Shown one piece after another: positions 1 to 9,359 of a stretch of DNA of 64,000 nucleotides (positions are counted from its first letter, which is position 1; each line of letters starts with the position of its first letter). Below the pieces are notes generated by a model. That model was given only the letters and a program-made list of their open reading frames with translations, was not told the origin of the DNA and did no database searches. This DNA is from Trichomonas vaginalis G3 (taxonomy: Eukaryota > Parabasalia > Trichomonadida > Trichomonadidae), in assembly GCF_026262505.1 (NCBI RefSeq), contig NC_067207.1:21110082-21174081 (forward strand), read 5' to 3'. The translations under genes and the position numbers were made by a program.

Positions 1-388
1 AATTTACAATTATCAATAAAAATATTTCTGAAGTTAAAAAACTTTCTCTTTTTTTACAAACTTTAGTAAACATTTCTAAATCTTCATAAAACACTTTCCA
101 TATCATTGAGACTTCTATTTTTAATATAACAAATTTTGTGTTTATGATGGGATGTGTTATATTCTATATTAATTTCTGATATCTTACATCGAGTTGTTTG
201 ATGAACTTAGTTACTTATATTTACTAAAGTTTATGATCATTTATTTTCGCAACAAAGATGAGAAGATTTGAAATTGCTCGACTCACAATTAAATAAATAT
301 ACTGTATTAATTAATAACAATTTTATATTCAAATTATAAATAAAAAGTAAAATCAGGCAAAACTATATGCTTGCATAATGCACTAAAG
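1..388. other. AT-rich flank, no gene seen
   Basis: This is the 3' side of the minus-strand ankyrin gene. I see no convincing open frame, RNA gene or repeat in it, only AT-rich sequence. Confidence 0.6.
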
Positions 389-2101
389 TTAAATGAAACC
401 ATGAGATTTAAGAAATTCTAGCATTTTACATTTCTTTCGATTAACACAAATCGAAACAACACTGTAACCATAACCATCTTTGTCATTTATATCTGCCCCA
501 TGATTAAGTAATAGTTCTGCAATTTCTGGATGATCATTGATTGTAGCCAGAATTAAAGCTGTGTTTGAATTGTTAGTTTTTTCATTGATATCTGCTCCAT
601 TTTCAAGCAATAATTTAGCAGTTTCGAGTGAATTATTAATAGATGCAATATGAAGAGGAGTAGCACCATATTTATCTCTTGAATTAATTTTCAAACCATG
701 TGAACATAGTGTTTCGGCTATATCTCTTAAATTAAACATAGCAGCTTCATGAAGAAGAGTTCCTTTATCAATTTTTGTGCAATTGACATCAGCTCCGTTA
801 TCAATAAGAAATTCTAATGTTTCTTTGTTTAAGTACTGCATTTGAAAAAGAACATTACTACCACATACATCTCTCCAATTAATGTCGGCACCATATTTCA
901 AAAGAAGTTTAATAGATTCAATATCATTTCTTTTGGCTGACCAGAAAATTGGTGTTTCAGTAAATCGATTTTTTGCATTTGGATCTGCACCTTTTGAAAG
1001 TAAAAGTTCAACAATTTTGATACTGTTAAATTGAACAGCATAATGAAGTGGTGAATTATCCAATAATGAATCTACATTTACTTTGGAATCATGATCAATA
1101 AGAGTTTTAACAACATCGCAATTATTATTTTTAACTGCACAATAAATAGAACTCTCTCCATTATATGTTTTTTTGTTGACATCATTTCCACGAGATATAA
1201 AAAAGTTACAAAGAGAAGGTATATTAAAACCACACGAAAAGTAAAGAAAGTCATTATTATTGTATTTATCTCTATCTATTCCAATAAGAAAAGATTGAAG
1301 ATTTTGATATTCAACACATTTTTGATATGGAATTTTGAAATTGCATTCATTTAATATATAAATAAAAATATCAATGTTATGCGAAATGATTGAAAAACTC
1401 AGTGAATCTCCATTTGGTTTTTGGAATGCTAAACATTCTTTAACTATATCTGGATTTGCATTTAGAAATGAATAATTCAAACAATTCGGTGTAATAAAAC
1501 TATTGAATTTCGATCTTAATATTTTAAAGCAATTAACAGATCCAAAATAGCAACATAATTCAATTAAACTTATTTTACCATTAACTTCATGTAAAAATGG
1601 ACATTCAATCATTTCATTTGCATAAAAACCAGGAATTTCTGTCAATCTACTGAATTCAGAAATGTCATCATACAAAATGCTTCGAAATAATGGATTCGAT
1701 TTGCTGAAATCTAAATCTCCATAAAATTTTTCAAAAACACGAATTCTGTTTTTATTATAGTCTGAAATCAATAATCCATAAGCTTTATTAAATAAATATT
1801 GGCAAAATGGTGATAATCTATCAGTAAATGGTTTGTATTCATCATCTATTTTTTTGATTAGTGCCCAGTATGGCTTATAATTGAATAAATGAAATGTAAA
1901 TGCATTATCTATGTGTTTCAAAATTGTTTCCGGGTCAAAATGGTATCTATCAATTAAAATTGACTTGATATCTTGATAAATCTTGTTTATTTCATCGATT
2001 TCGTTAGATTTAAGCTGATATATATTATCAAAAGTCGCAATGTATTCTTTATTTTGACTGGCTAGCTCTAAATATGTTTCATCTGCCTGAGATTCTTGCA
2101 T
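389..2101 (-). CDS. DUF3447-type ankyrin-repeat protein (570 aa)
   Basis: The protein has an N-terminal ~110-residue helical region of the kind paired with DUF3447 in the very large trichomonad ankyrin family, a middle part of weak repeats, and from about residue 310 to the end roughly eight clear ankyrin units (for example LLLSKGADPNAKN, LLKYGADINWRD, LLENGADINEKT, LLNHGADINDKD). Such proteins are protein-interaction scaffolds, but the partner cannot be inferred. No signal peptide or membrane segment is seen. The ATG at 2101 gives the full N-terminal region. A TTAA transposon begins only about 50 bp upstream, so the promoter is confined to that gap or was displaced. A GC-rich string TATCGGCGCGC lies at 2134-2144 and recurs upstream of the gene at 44866-45207. 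No TCA-type initiator is visible. Confidence 0.9.
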   Translation of the reverse strand: MQESQADETYLELASQNKEYIATFDNIYQLKSNEIDEINKIYQDIKSILIDRYHFDPETILKHIDNAFTFHLFNYKPYWALIKKIDDEYKPFTDRLSPFCQYLFNKAYGLLISDYNKNRIRVFEKFYGDLDFSKSNPLFRSILYDDISEFSRLTEIPGFYANEMIECPFLHEVNGKISLIELCCYFGSVNCFKILRSKFNSFITPNCLNYSFLNANPDIVKECLAFQKPNGDSLSFSIISHNIDIFIYILNECNFKIPYQKCVEYQNLQSFLIGIDRDKYNNNDFLYFSCGFNIPSLCNFFISRGNDVNKKTYNGESSIYCAVKNNNCDVVKTLIDHDSKVNVDSLLDNSPLHYAVQFNSIKIVELLLSKGADPNAKNRFTETPIFWSAKRNDIESIKLLLKYGADINWRDVCGSNVLFQMQYLNKETLEFLIDNGADVNCTKIDKGTLLHEAAMFNLRDIAETLCSHGLKINSRDKYGATPLHIASINNSLETAKLLLENGADINEKTNNSNTALILATINDHPEIAELLLNHGADINDKDGYGYSVVSICVNRKKCKMLEFLKSHGFI

Positions 2102-2133
2102 TTTTCTATTTCAATTTTTTTCCCATTCATTTC

Positions 2134-2144
2134 TATCGGCGCGC
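2134..2144 (-). promoter_or_regulatory. GC-rich promoter-proximal motif (TATCGGCGC)
   Basis: TATCGGCGCGC stands out in AT-rich sequence about 35 bp upstream of the ankyrin ATG. The core TATCGGCGC recurs at 45243-45251 upstream of another minus-strand gene in the same orientation and at a similar distance. A role as a transcription factor site is an inference. Confidence 0.3.
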
Positions 2145-3458
2145 AGATATTAAGGGTATAGTCCACTAAAAATTTTTAAGTTTTGACAATGAAAATAAGC
2201 TCTGTGACCATGTAAATATATATCTATGCAAAACGAGAGGTTATGCCATAATTTTTTTTAGTTATCAAATTTTCCTTTTTTTGAGAGAAGTCTCTCAATA
2301 ATTTGAGAAGAATCTTTGATATAAAGAGATACACATTTGTAGAACGAAGTAAGTGTTTTCCAAACATTTTATATGTTCATCCTGTATAACAATATAAAGC
2401 TGCATAGTGCCATCTTGTGCGTTTGCTATTTTATGTACTTTTCATTGAGATAATCCCTCTTCTCGGGTGATTTTAACAGTCAACTCAATTTTAAAATAAA
2501 GATTTCATCAAAATGATTTCGAAATTCGGATATTGATTATATAAATAGCACTGTTAACATATTTTGGATGAGTAAAAAATACCTTGTTTTGTATGCATTT
2601 AGTACACCTTTATTTTTGATTAAAACTATAAAATTTTTATTCCTTATATAATAAATAGTATATGTTACATAAACATGAAATTCAATAGCATTCAATTTTG
2701 GATTTTTTAGATTTGGTAAATTTTAGAAGAAATAAAATCAGCAATCAAAATAAAGAAACTTTTTTTGTATCTTCTATGATTACCTTTTGGTACTAAATTT
2801 TGCATTAATAAGTAAATTATCTGTATTATTCTGTGAGCACAAGCCCTCAGTTATGCTGGTAGTGAATGAGGAATCGTCATTTTGCGAAGAGAACGCGATT
2901 ATTAAGGTAATTTTGAGAATTGTCTTGAATTATTTAAAATTAAAGTTAATTGAATAGGTAGGATAACTAGCCTTTGCTAAATTTGTATAATTTGACCTTA
3001 TTCTAGTTGGATCTGAGAATATTTTGCTGAAATAATAAATTATATCGCCGATTTATGAAAATTTCTCTGATGGGACCGACTCGCTGAAACGTATTAGTGT
3101 TAATGGTAACTTGTCTGAATTTTCAAATTTTTTTCGAAATCCAAAAAATCACAAACAAAAGCATCAAAATTAGATTTGCATTTAAGGTTTTCATTTTTTT
3201 TTGGAAAATAAAAATATTTTTTCCCCAATAAAGTTTGTTTTTACTTTTGAGAGGAATAGAAACGTTATTTTGGAATTTTGAAACGACAGAAATGTTCCAT
3301 TTTTAATGTAGATTCTAAAATGAGGTCAAATCTTTGATTGAACCGTTATCCATTGAAAAACCTCGATTTTAAAATGTTATTCCAAAATATTCATCTAATG
3401 ATATAGTATATATTTATTAATTATTACTTTTTATTCAATTTTCACTTTTGGCGGGATT

Positions 3459-3464
3459 TCATTT
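3459..3464 (+). promoter_or_regulatory. Initiator (TCATTT) of the transposase gene
   Basis: TCATTT lies 16 nt upstream of the transposase ATG at 3477 and matches the trichomonad initiator pattern TCA-pyrimidine-T/A. The transposon therefore seems to use a host-type promoter. Confidence 0.55.
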
Positions 3465-3700
3465 TTTTGTTGTTGTATGGGCCATATTGTTCACCCAAAA
3501 CGGAAAACAAAGGCAATGCATAACATTTTACTCCACGAACGTCGTCGACTCTCAGCGCGACAGATGCTTGGTGCTTGCATAATGACCGGAATGCCATATA
3601 CAAAAGGTGCTCGCTTTCTTTCTCTTTGTGGAACTAAGCCCCCTGTGAAGAGTGGTGTCATGAGACAACAGAGATTTTGTGACGATAAGATTAGAAGACT

Positions 3701-4752
3701 GTTTCGTACCGAAATGGCTAACAAAAAAGTGACAGAAAACCTTAAATTGCGCGGCAATTTTAATTAAAAAAATAAACATTAATTTTTGTGATTGATATTA
3801 TGCATTTTATTTATATTATATAAGATTTAAATTTAGGGGAAAAATTGAAAAAAAAATAAGATTGGAAGTCTTTAGGTAAGAAGGAAAGGGCAAGAGATAT
3901 ATAGTGTACCTATATACCTCTTGCCCTTTCATTCTAAGTAGAAATGGGAGAAACTTTGTCCGCATCATAAGTTATGCGGACAAAGTTTCTCCGATTTCTA
4001 ATGGGAATTGCAGGCTATGAGGCACTGATATATAATCAGTACCTCATAGCCTACAATTCCCCTTATTAGACTTCCAAACTTTGAGTTAATGTCTTGACAT
4101 TAACTCAAAGTTTGGAAAACTTCTCGTAAGAATCAATCGTCAAAAACCTCGATTGCAGTTATATTCATTGTGTTAAATTTGATTTATTTTGAAATTTTTA
4201 TAAATTAAATTTTATATAACATAAAGCGTTATGAATTAGTATTTCCATATGAATTTTATCTCGAAAATAGTAATTCTGTACAGTTATATTTCGGTTAATT
4301 TTGGAAATTTCTAGGAATACTTTAAGATAGTATGATTATATATAACTCTGCCTTCATGATTTATTTTAGCTTTCGCGCAAATATCAGTTAACTTAACTCC
4401 ATTATTTGATTTTGTGATGGCTTCACAAAGCCAATCAATATCAATCTCTTCTGGAGAATGTCTTCTCATCTAGAATATTTTCAATACTTTACATACAAAC
4501 ATTTTTATTTCTAAAAAACTTTTTAATTTTTTCTAGGATATATGAATGAAAATAGTTAGAACAAGATTTTGAAGCTCAAAACATTAAAAATTATTAAAGA
4601 TTTGTATAATATGATTAAAAATGGGAAATAATATGAGGCAATATAAAGGAATATGAATATTAAATAAATATATCTAAATAGAAAGAATCAGAAAAATCAA
4701 ATTATTGGCGCCAAAAATGTCACCTTTTTGGTGAGCCATTTCGGTATGAGAT
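3701..4752. mobile_element. 1,052-bp non-autonomous TIR element inside the transposase
   Basis: It is flanked by a 19-bp direct repeat ACGATAAGATTAGAAGACT (3682-3700 and 4753-4771) that is single in copy B, so this is a true target duplication. Ends are inverted: left GTACCGAAATGGCTAAC, right (inverted) ATACCGAAATGGCTCAC, continuing through A-rich and GTGAC motifs for about 30 bp. It has no coding frame beyond read-through from the transposase. The centre is a run of four hairpins (3885-4115). The duplication is longer than the 8-11 bp usual for MULE elements, so the family is unclear. Confidence 0.85.
3885..4115. repeat. Array of four consecutive near-perfect hairpins
   Basis: Four inverted repeats follow one another: 3885-3929 (arms AAAGGGCAAGAG), 3947-3992 (arms of 19 bp beginning GGAGAAACTTTG), 4003-4062 (arms starting GGGAATTG), 4074-4115 (arms starting CCAAACTTTGAG). 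An outer pair (TGGAAGTCT near 3863 and AGACTTCCA near 4069) brackets hairpins 1-3. Arms are 12-22 bp with loops of 4-20 nt and unrelated arm sequences. Transcripts would fold into a multi-stem RNA. Confidence 0.85.
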
Positions 4753-6230
4753 ACGATAAGATTAGAAGACTTAAAAGTATTTCCCTAATGCTGTCGAGAA
4801 AGTCCTTCAGTGGTTACTTATCCATTGATGCAAGATGGACGCACAGGCGAAACTCGCCAAGTTGTACAGTAACTGCGCTCGATGCTGTTACAAAAAGAGT
4901 TCTTGCATGCGTGAACATCAACCATATTGGTGGAAACAGACAGCATGCTCAGTATTCCGGAGCTTCCAACAATATGGAAAGTGCTGGAACTCGAATCATC
5001 TTGAAGCAATTAAAGAAATACAATATCTTGAAAGATGTTAAAGAGATTATTAAAGACCGAGATAACAAAAGTGTCTCTGTCTTTAAAGAATTTGGCGTCT
5101 CTCATCTTGAAAGATTCGATCCAGGTCATGTATCAAAAAATATCTCAAAAGATTTTACAAAGTTCTCAGCTTCTCATAAGACAGTTGAAGTTTTCAACGA
5201 CAAGACTCAGAAGATTGAAAAAATAGAGAGACCTTTCTGGGGTCTGAATGCAAGCCTAAGTATGTGGCTTTGGTCATGTTTTGCTGAAGAAAATATTGAC
5301 AAACGTACGAAAATGTGGGAGAATTGTGTCTACCATTACGTAGGCAATCATTCTTTTTGCGAACCGCACAATTACAAATGCTTTGAATGGCAAAAAGGTG
5401 TCAATTCGATCCAACTTCAATTCATGCTCTATGACTGGGTTCACAAATGGACACCCATAGTTTCCAAAGTTTCTTCCATTGGATCTACCTGCATGAATGA
5501 AGCGTTTAACTCCAAAATTGCATGCTATTTGGACAAATCAAGAGCCTGGAAGAACATTAACATTAGAGTTAACGTTGCAATCTTAGAATGGAATGATCCA
5601 GAGCATTTTCTCGGAGATATACAAAAAGCATTACATCTTCCCCCACTTCCAGAAGATTGTGTCAAATCATTTGAAGAGAATTGTTACTCCAAAATGATAT
5701 TGAAACAAAAAACTGTTACAAAAGGTTCTAAAAAACAGAACAAATACAAAAAATCCATTCAGAGTGTACCAGGAGGAGATTATCAAGTTTTCAAGTCCGA
5801 ATGGGAATCAGAAGACGAAGACATTGATGACTTTGATTAACGAAAATTACATTTTATTTATTGTTTTTGTTTTTAATTAAATTATTATTATGCTCATTTT
5901 CTTATTTTGATTTTTTCTCATTATGATATAAATAATTTATTAATGCATTTATCCAATAATTATGCTATGATATTTTTATGCCTTATTTCATTTCTCTTAT
6001 ATTTGATAATCTGGTAAAATATAGTTCAGACTATAATCATTTTAGATTATTGATATATTTATATAGGTTAGAATAAAATTAGTTTCATTTTCTACTTTTA
6101 TTTTGAATTAATAATTTATAATATCAAATATTATGGCGTAACCTCTCCTTTAAAATATAGATATATATAGGCCTATAGAGTTTATTGGCACTCTCAAAAC
6201 TCTAGAATTTTGAGTTTACTATACCCTTAA

Positions 6231-6699
6231 CGTGTATTTATTATTAAATACCTTCTATTTCATTTCTATATTTTAAGGACCTCCTATGGAGAAAAATCCT
6301 CTCCAAATCTAAAATGCAGTAAACTTCAACTTGGCAAAATATACACCTAAATTTCAGTCATATTCCTAAATTGAACTCAGCTTGTGCTCAAACTTAATAT
6401 AGAGAAAGTTATTATTTTTGAAATTTTAAAAATTGTTTTAGAATGGTGATGTAATGTATAATTTATTTATCAGTATTTACCATTTTCAGTCTTGCCTATG
6501 AAAAAGAATGAAAATCATATATGATAAAATGATATTAGAATAATCCGAACTTCAATCATTTTGAAGTTATTTGGGGGAGAGGTACTAAATATCAATGAGA
6601 TGTTCATTATCAGCCAATTAATCAAAAAAAATTGTTTTCATTATTTCATTTTAGTCTTTATTCTTAATTTGGGGTATAATATTTCAACATGTATCTCAA
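6231..6699. other. AT-rich intergenic, no gene seen
   Basis: Between the right end of copy A and the ankyrin fragment I find only AT-rich sequence. An open frame at 6561-6788 on the plus strand is the antisense of ankyrin remnant sequence and is not believed. Confidence 0.5.
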
Positions 6700-6963
6700 A
6701 CGAGGAACAAAGTCAAAAATCATTGATAATTGCACCATGTGAAATAAGAAGTTCAACTATTTCTTTATTATCCTCACTTTTTTATTGATATTTGCACCAT
6801 GTGAAATAAGAAGTTCTACTATTTCTTTGCAATTATTTTTTGCTGCTTCATGAAGAGGTGTATTTCCATCTTCATCTTTTTCATTCATATTTGCACCATG
6901 TGAAATAAGAACTTCAGCTGTTTCTTTACTATTATTCCATGCTGCTTTATAAAAGGTCGTCAT
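6700..6963 (-). pseudogene. Ankyrin-repeat gene remnant
   Basis: The minus strand encodes about two and a half ankyrin units (NGNTPLHEAAKNN...IVELLISHGANINKK), starting with a Met at 6963 but with no DUF3447-type N-terminus. Toward 6700 the repeat continues in another frame (ELLISHGA), so it has at least one frameshift. It looks like the remains of a tandem-repeat gene broken up in this transposon-rich area. Confidence 0.6.
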
Positions 6964-7104
6964 TCAATTCAAAAAGTGTAAAAAAGCATTATAGCTTCCA
7001 CAAAATCAAATTTCGAATTTTGAATCTGCGCATAGGAATGATTTTGTTTTATAATTAAAATAATTTTCATGAATGTGTTTTGTTATTAAAATTATAAGAC
7101 TTAA

Positions 7105-8141
7105 GGGTGCACCCGTATGTACGTTTATTTGAGAGGAGGAGGATTACCCTCTCAATTTTGAGGGATTCGTTAGTTTATTTTCTCGATGAATATGCAATAA
7201 AATTTGATTTTTACCTTATCAATATACTTCATATAATATACACATGTTCATGTAAAAACTTTTTTCCAAAATCCTCAGGAATTAAGGGATTTTTGAATTT
7301 TAAGAATTTTTTTCGAATTTTTTCGAAAAAAAATATTTTCAGAACAGCCTTAACGGCTAAGATTTAGGAACAATGTTAAGTATCAAAAAGAAAGGAGGTC
7401 TGATATAGACAACATATATCGTTGAAGGTTGAAAAAATCTCTAATATTTGAGCCCAAAATTTCAAATTTTAATTTTTGAAAAAAGAGGCCACCGTATGTA
7501 CGTTTATTTGAGAGGAGGAGTATTATATTTTTGAAAGGGTGAAACATTATGAATATGTTAATTATATAATAATATGTATTATTATAAAAAAGAAAAAATA
7601 AAGCACGTTAAAATTTTTCTTTCTTGATTTTTTACAAAATCTACTTAGAATTATGCAAAATATGACTAAATAATTATAAATTTCAAGTTAAATTTTAATT
7701 TTGATAAATAATTTAAATTTCAAAATATCAAGTTCAGTTCGACTATGTATGTAGTAATTCCTCAATAAAGTGCCAAAACCCTATTAAAATATATGAACAT
7801 TTTCAACATTTTAATGTTTTTATTTAAAAATTTGTTGGAATATGAGCTTCAAACAATTATTATGTAAATAAAAATAATTAAATATATGTATTTATTCGTA
7901 TTACAACCGTAGTAAGTCGATTCTTCCTTTCTTCTACTGAGTTTTGAATTTGATTTCGAATTGTAAAGAGATTCAAAGGGAAAATACTAGCGGATAAAAA
8001 CTACCTCCATGAAAGGGTCATAATGGACTCAAGTTGTATTTTTTGATATTTTTTGCTTTTCGAGCCTAAATAGGTAGCCAAGATAATGCCTAAAATAAGG
8101 TTCTAAATTCTGAAGTTTACATGATCCTCTCGTGTGCACCC
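7105..8141. mobile_element. TTAA-flanked non-autonomous element (1.04 kb)
   Basis: TTAA at 7101-7104 is followed by GGGTGCACCCG, and the inverted GGGTGCACACG ends at 8141 before TTAA (8142-8145). The TTAA duplication and the GGGT start resemble the ends of the Kolobok-like element, so it may be mobilised by a related transposase. No credible coding frame is present. Part of the left end (CCGTATGTACGTTTATTTG, 7113 on) is repeated internally near 7492-7520. The rest is AT-rich. Confidence 0.7.
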
Positions 8142-8145
8142 TTAA

Positions 8146-8410
8146 AATGACTAAGATCCCATAAATATGAATAAAATTTAACTGAATTCGAATCCAATCA
8201 TACTATATTGAATCAGACATATATTAACACTACCTAAAGATTACAGTCCTAATTAGTAATGTGAATATTGTTTATGATTTACCAAAATCAAATTTAGAAC
8301 AATATTTATTAATATATGCATGATTATGGCTAGGTATTTTCTAGAATGAACAGCTAAGCTGCTCATATTGATAGTAAACGCACTTTTTTTTTGAAAATTT
8401 CAAAATCACT
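8146..8410. other. AT-rich intergenic, no gene seen
   Basis: Short AT-rich spacer between the TTAA element and the target duplication of the hairpin-array element. Nothing recognisable. Confidence 0.5.
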
Positions 8411-8421
8411 TCAATAGTTAA
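8411..8421 (+). repeat. Target-site duplication, left copy (hairpin-array element)
   Basis: TCAATAGTTAA is repeated in direct orientation at 35373-35383. The two copies bracket inverted terminal sequences 27 kb apart. An 11-bp duplication fits Mutator-like (MULE) elements. Confidence 0.75.
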
Positions 8422-8457
8422 GAAACTATATGAAAAGCAGACTTTTTTTTTCGTACA

Positions 8458-8458
<1 letters not shown>

Positions 8459-8518
<60 letters not shown>

Positions 8519-8580
8519 TAGTGGGGCTTCCAGGCACTTCGTGCCTTCTAGCCCTGAGGATGAATGAGTATAAATGAAGT
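8459..8580 (+). repeat. Maverick left terminal inverted repeat
   Basis: The repeat starts with an uninterrupted run of 58 A, then GGTAGTGGGGCTTCC and a short palindrome AGGCACTTCGTGCCT, and ends near ATAAATGAAGT. The inverted counterpart is at 32679-32779. The 64 bp after the homopolymer match closely. A terminal homopolymer of this length may vary or be mis-sized in assembly. Confidence 0.9.
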
Positions 8581-8895
8581 CTTGACAAAGTCTTTACGAA
8601 GAAGTCTTAACAAAACATTTACGAAGAAGTCTTGACAAAGTCTTTACGAAGAAGTCTTGACAAAGTCTTTATGAAGAAGTCTTGACAAAACATTTACGAA
8701 GAAATCTTGACAAAGTCTTTATGAAGAAGTCTTGACAAAACATTTACGAAGAAATCTTGACAAAGTCTTTACGAAGAAATCTCAACAAAGTCTTTACGAA
8801 GAAATCTTAACAAAGTCTTTACGATGAAATCTCAACAAAGTCTTTACGAAGAAGTCTTAACAAAGTCTTTACGAAGAAATCTTAACAAAACATAG
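8566..8895 (+). repeat. Tandem repeat block 1 (about 25-bp unit) in the Maverick left arm
   Basis: About a dozen copies of a roughly 25-bp unit combine GAAGTCTTGACAAAG and TCTTTACGAAG, with variants such as AAACATTTACGAAG and GAAATCTCAACAAAG. It is noncoding and lies just inside the TIR. A few degenerate units occur near the right TIR (32590-32630). Confidence 0.9.
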
Positions 8896-8922
8896 ACAAG
8901 AAAGTTCATGAGTGTAAATGAC

Positions 8923-9000
8923 CCAAAAATATATTTTAGGGTAGAAGGGTATATCTACCCCGTTTTCTACCCTCTTTTCTACCCTCTTGAATTTTCATGA
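8923..9000. repeat. Maverick interspersed repeat, copy 1
   Basis: A conserved block starts AAATATATTTTAGGGTAGAAG and continues with several CTACCC/TAACC motifs. It contains a short internal inverted pair (GGGTAGA...TCTACCC). Seven copies occur in the element (8923, 9193, 19321, 19499, 20560, 20711, 32527). Confidence 0.85.
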
Positions 9001-9024
9001 AATTTACACCAAAAATATACTACT

Positions 9025-9192
9025 AGGGTCATTTACGAAGAAATCTCAACAAAGTCTTTACGAAGAAATCTTAACAAAGTCTTTACGATGAAATCTCAAC
9101 AAAGTCTTTACGAAGAAGTCTTAACAAAGTCTTTACGATGAAATCTCAACAAAGTCTTTACGAAGAAGTCTTGACAAAGTCTTTACGAAGAA
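9025..9192 (+). repeat. Tandem repeat block 2 (about 25-bp unit)
   Basis: Further copies of the GAAATCTCAACAAAG/TCTTTACGAAG unit lie between interspersed repeat copies 1 and 2, and a few more follow copy 2 up to about 9320. Confidence 0.85.
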
Positions 9193-9276
9193 ATTCATGA
9201 AAATTCAAGAGGGTAGAAATGAGGGTAGAAAACGGGGTAGATATACCCTTCTACCCTAAAATATATTTTTGGGTCA
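9193..9276. repeat. Maverick interspersed repeat, copy 2 (inverted relative to copy 1)
   Basis: This is the inverted counterpart of copy 1, with the same CTACCC/ATATATTTT organisation. Copies 1 and 2 form an inverted repeat with arms of about 80 bp around tandem block 2. Confidence 0.85.
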
Positions 9277-9359
9277 TTTACGAAGAAATCTCAACAAAGT
9301 CTTTACGAAGAAGTCACAATAAAACATCTGTCAAAAACCGCTTTTTAACTTCACTTAAA

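Larger units (their letters stand above)
3477..5840 (+). pseudogene. Kolobok-like transposase, split by an insertion
   Basis: The first part (from 3477) encodes the N-terminal ~75 residues (MGHIVHPKRKTKAMHN...), then the frame runs into the nested insertion at 3701-4752. Coding resumes after the 19-bp duplication and continues to 5840. The catalytic part shows a first Asp in YLSIDARWTHRR, the GASNNMESAG motif, a second acidic cluster KDRDNK and a Glu in CMNEAFNSK, as in Kolobok/Mutator-type DDE enzymes. The C-terminus is acidic (SEDEDIDDFD). Copy B shows the uninterrupted order at the insertion point. This copy keeps all three catalytic positions but is split, so it cannot make a whole enzyme unless the insertion is spliced out; I see no canonical trichomonad intron signals at its edges. 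Confidence 0.85.
2154..6226 (+). mobile_element. Kolobok-like DNA transposon, copy A (TTAA target)
   Basis: The left end reads GGGTATAGTCCACT after TTAA (2150-2153). The right end is the inverted GGGTATAGTAAACT before TTAA (6227-6230). The TTAA duplication and the DDE transposase (3477-5840) fit the Kolobok superfamily. The element is 4.07 kb, of which 1,052 bp is a later nested insertion (3701-4752). Its right ~220 bp (6010-6226) match the end of copy B (55336-57190) nearly base for base, so transposition is recent. The ~1.3 kb between the left TIR and the transposase holds no gene I can support. Superfamily assignment rests on TSD, TIR and DDE motifs, not on a database search. Confidence 0.8.

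Noticed and set aside
3701-4752. Intron in the transposase
   Set aside because: The edges show a target duplication and TIRs, and no canonical trichomonad splice or branch signals.
4818-5226. Short frames inside the transposase
   Set aside because: Shadows of the transposase coding frame, found again at the matching place in copy B.
6561-6788. 75-codon plus-strand frame
   Set aside because: Antisense to decayed ankyrin-repeat sequence.
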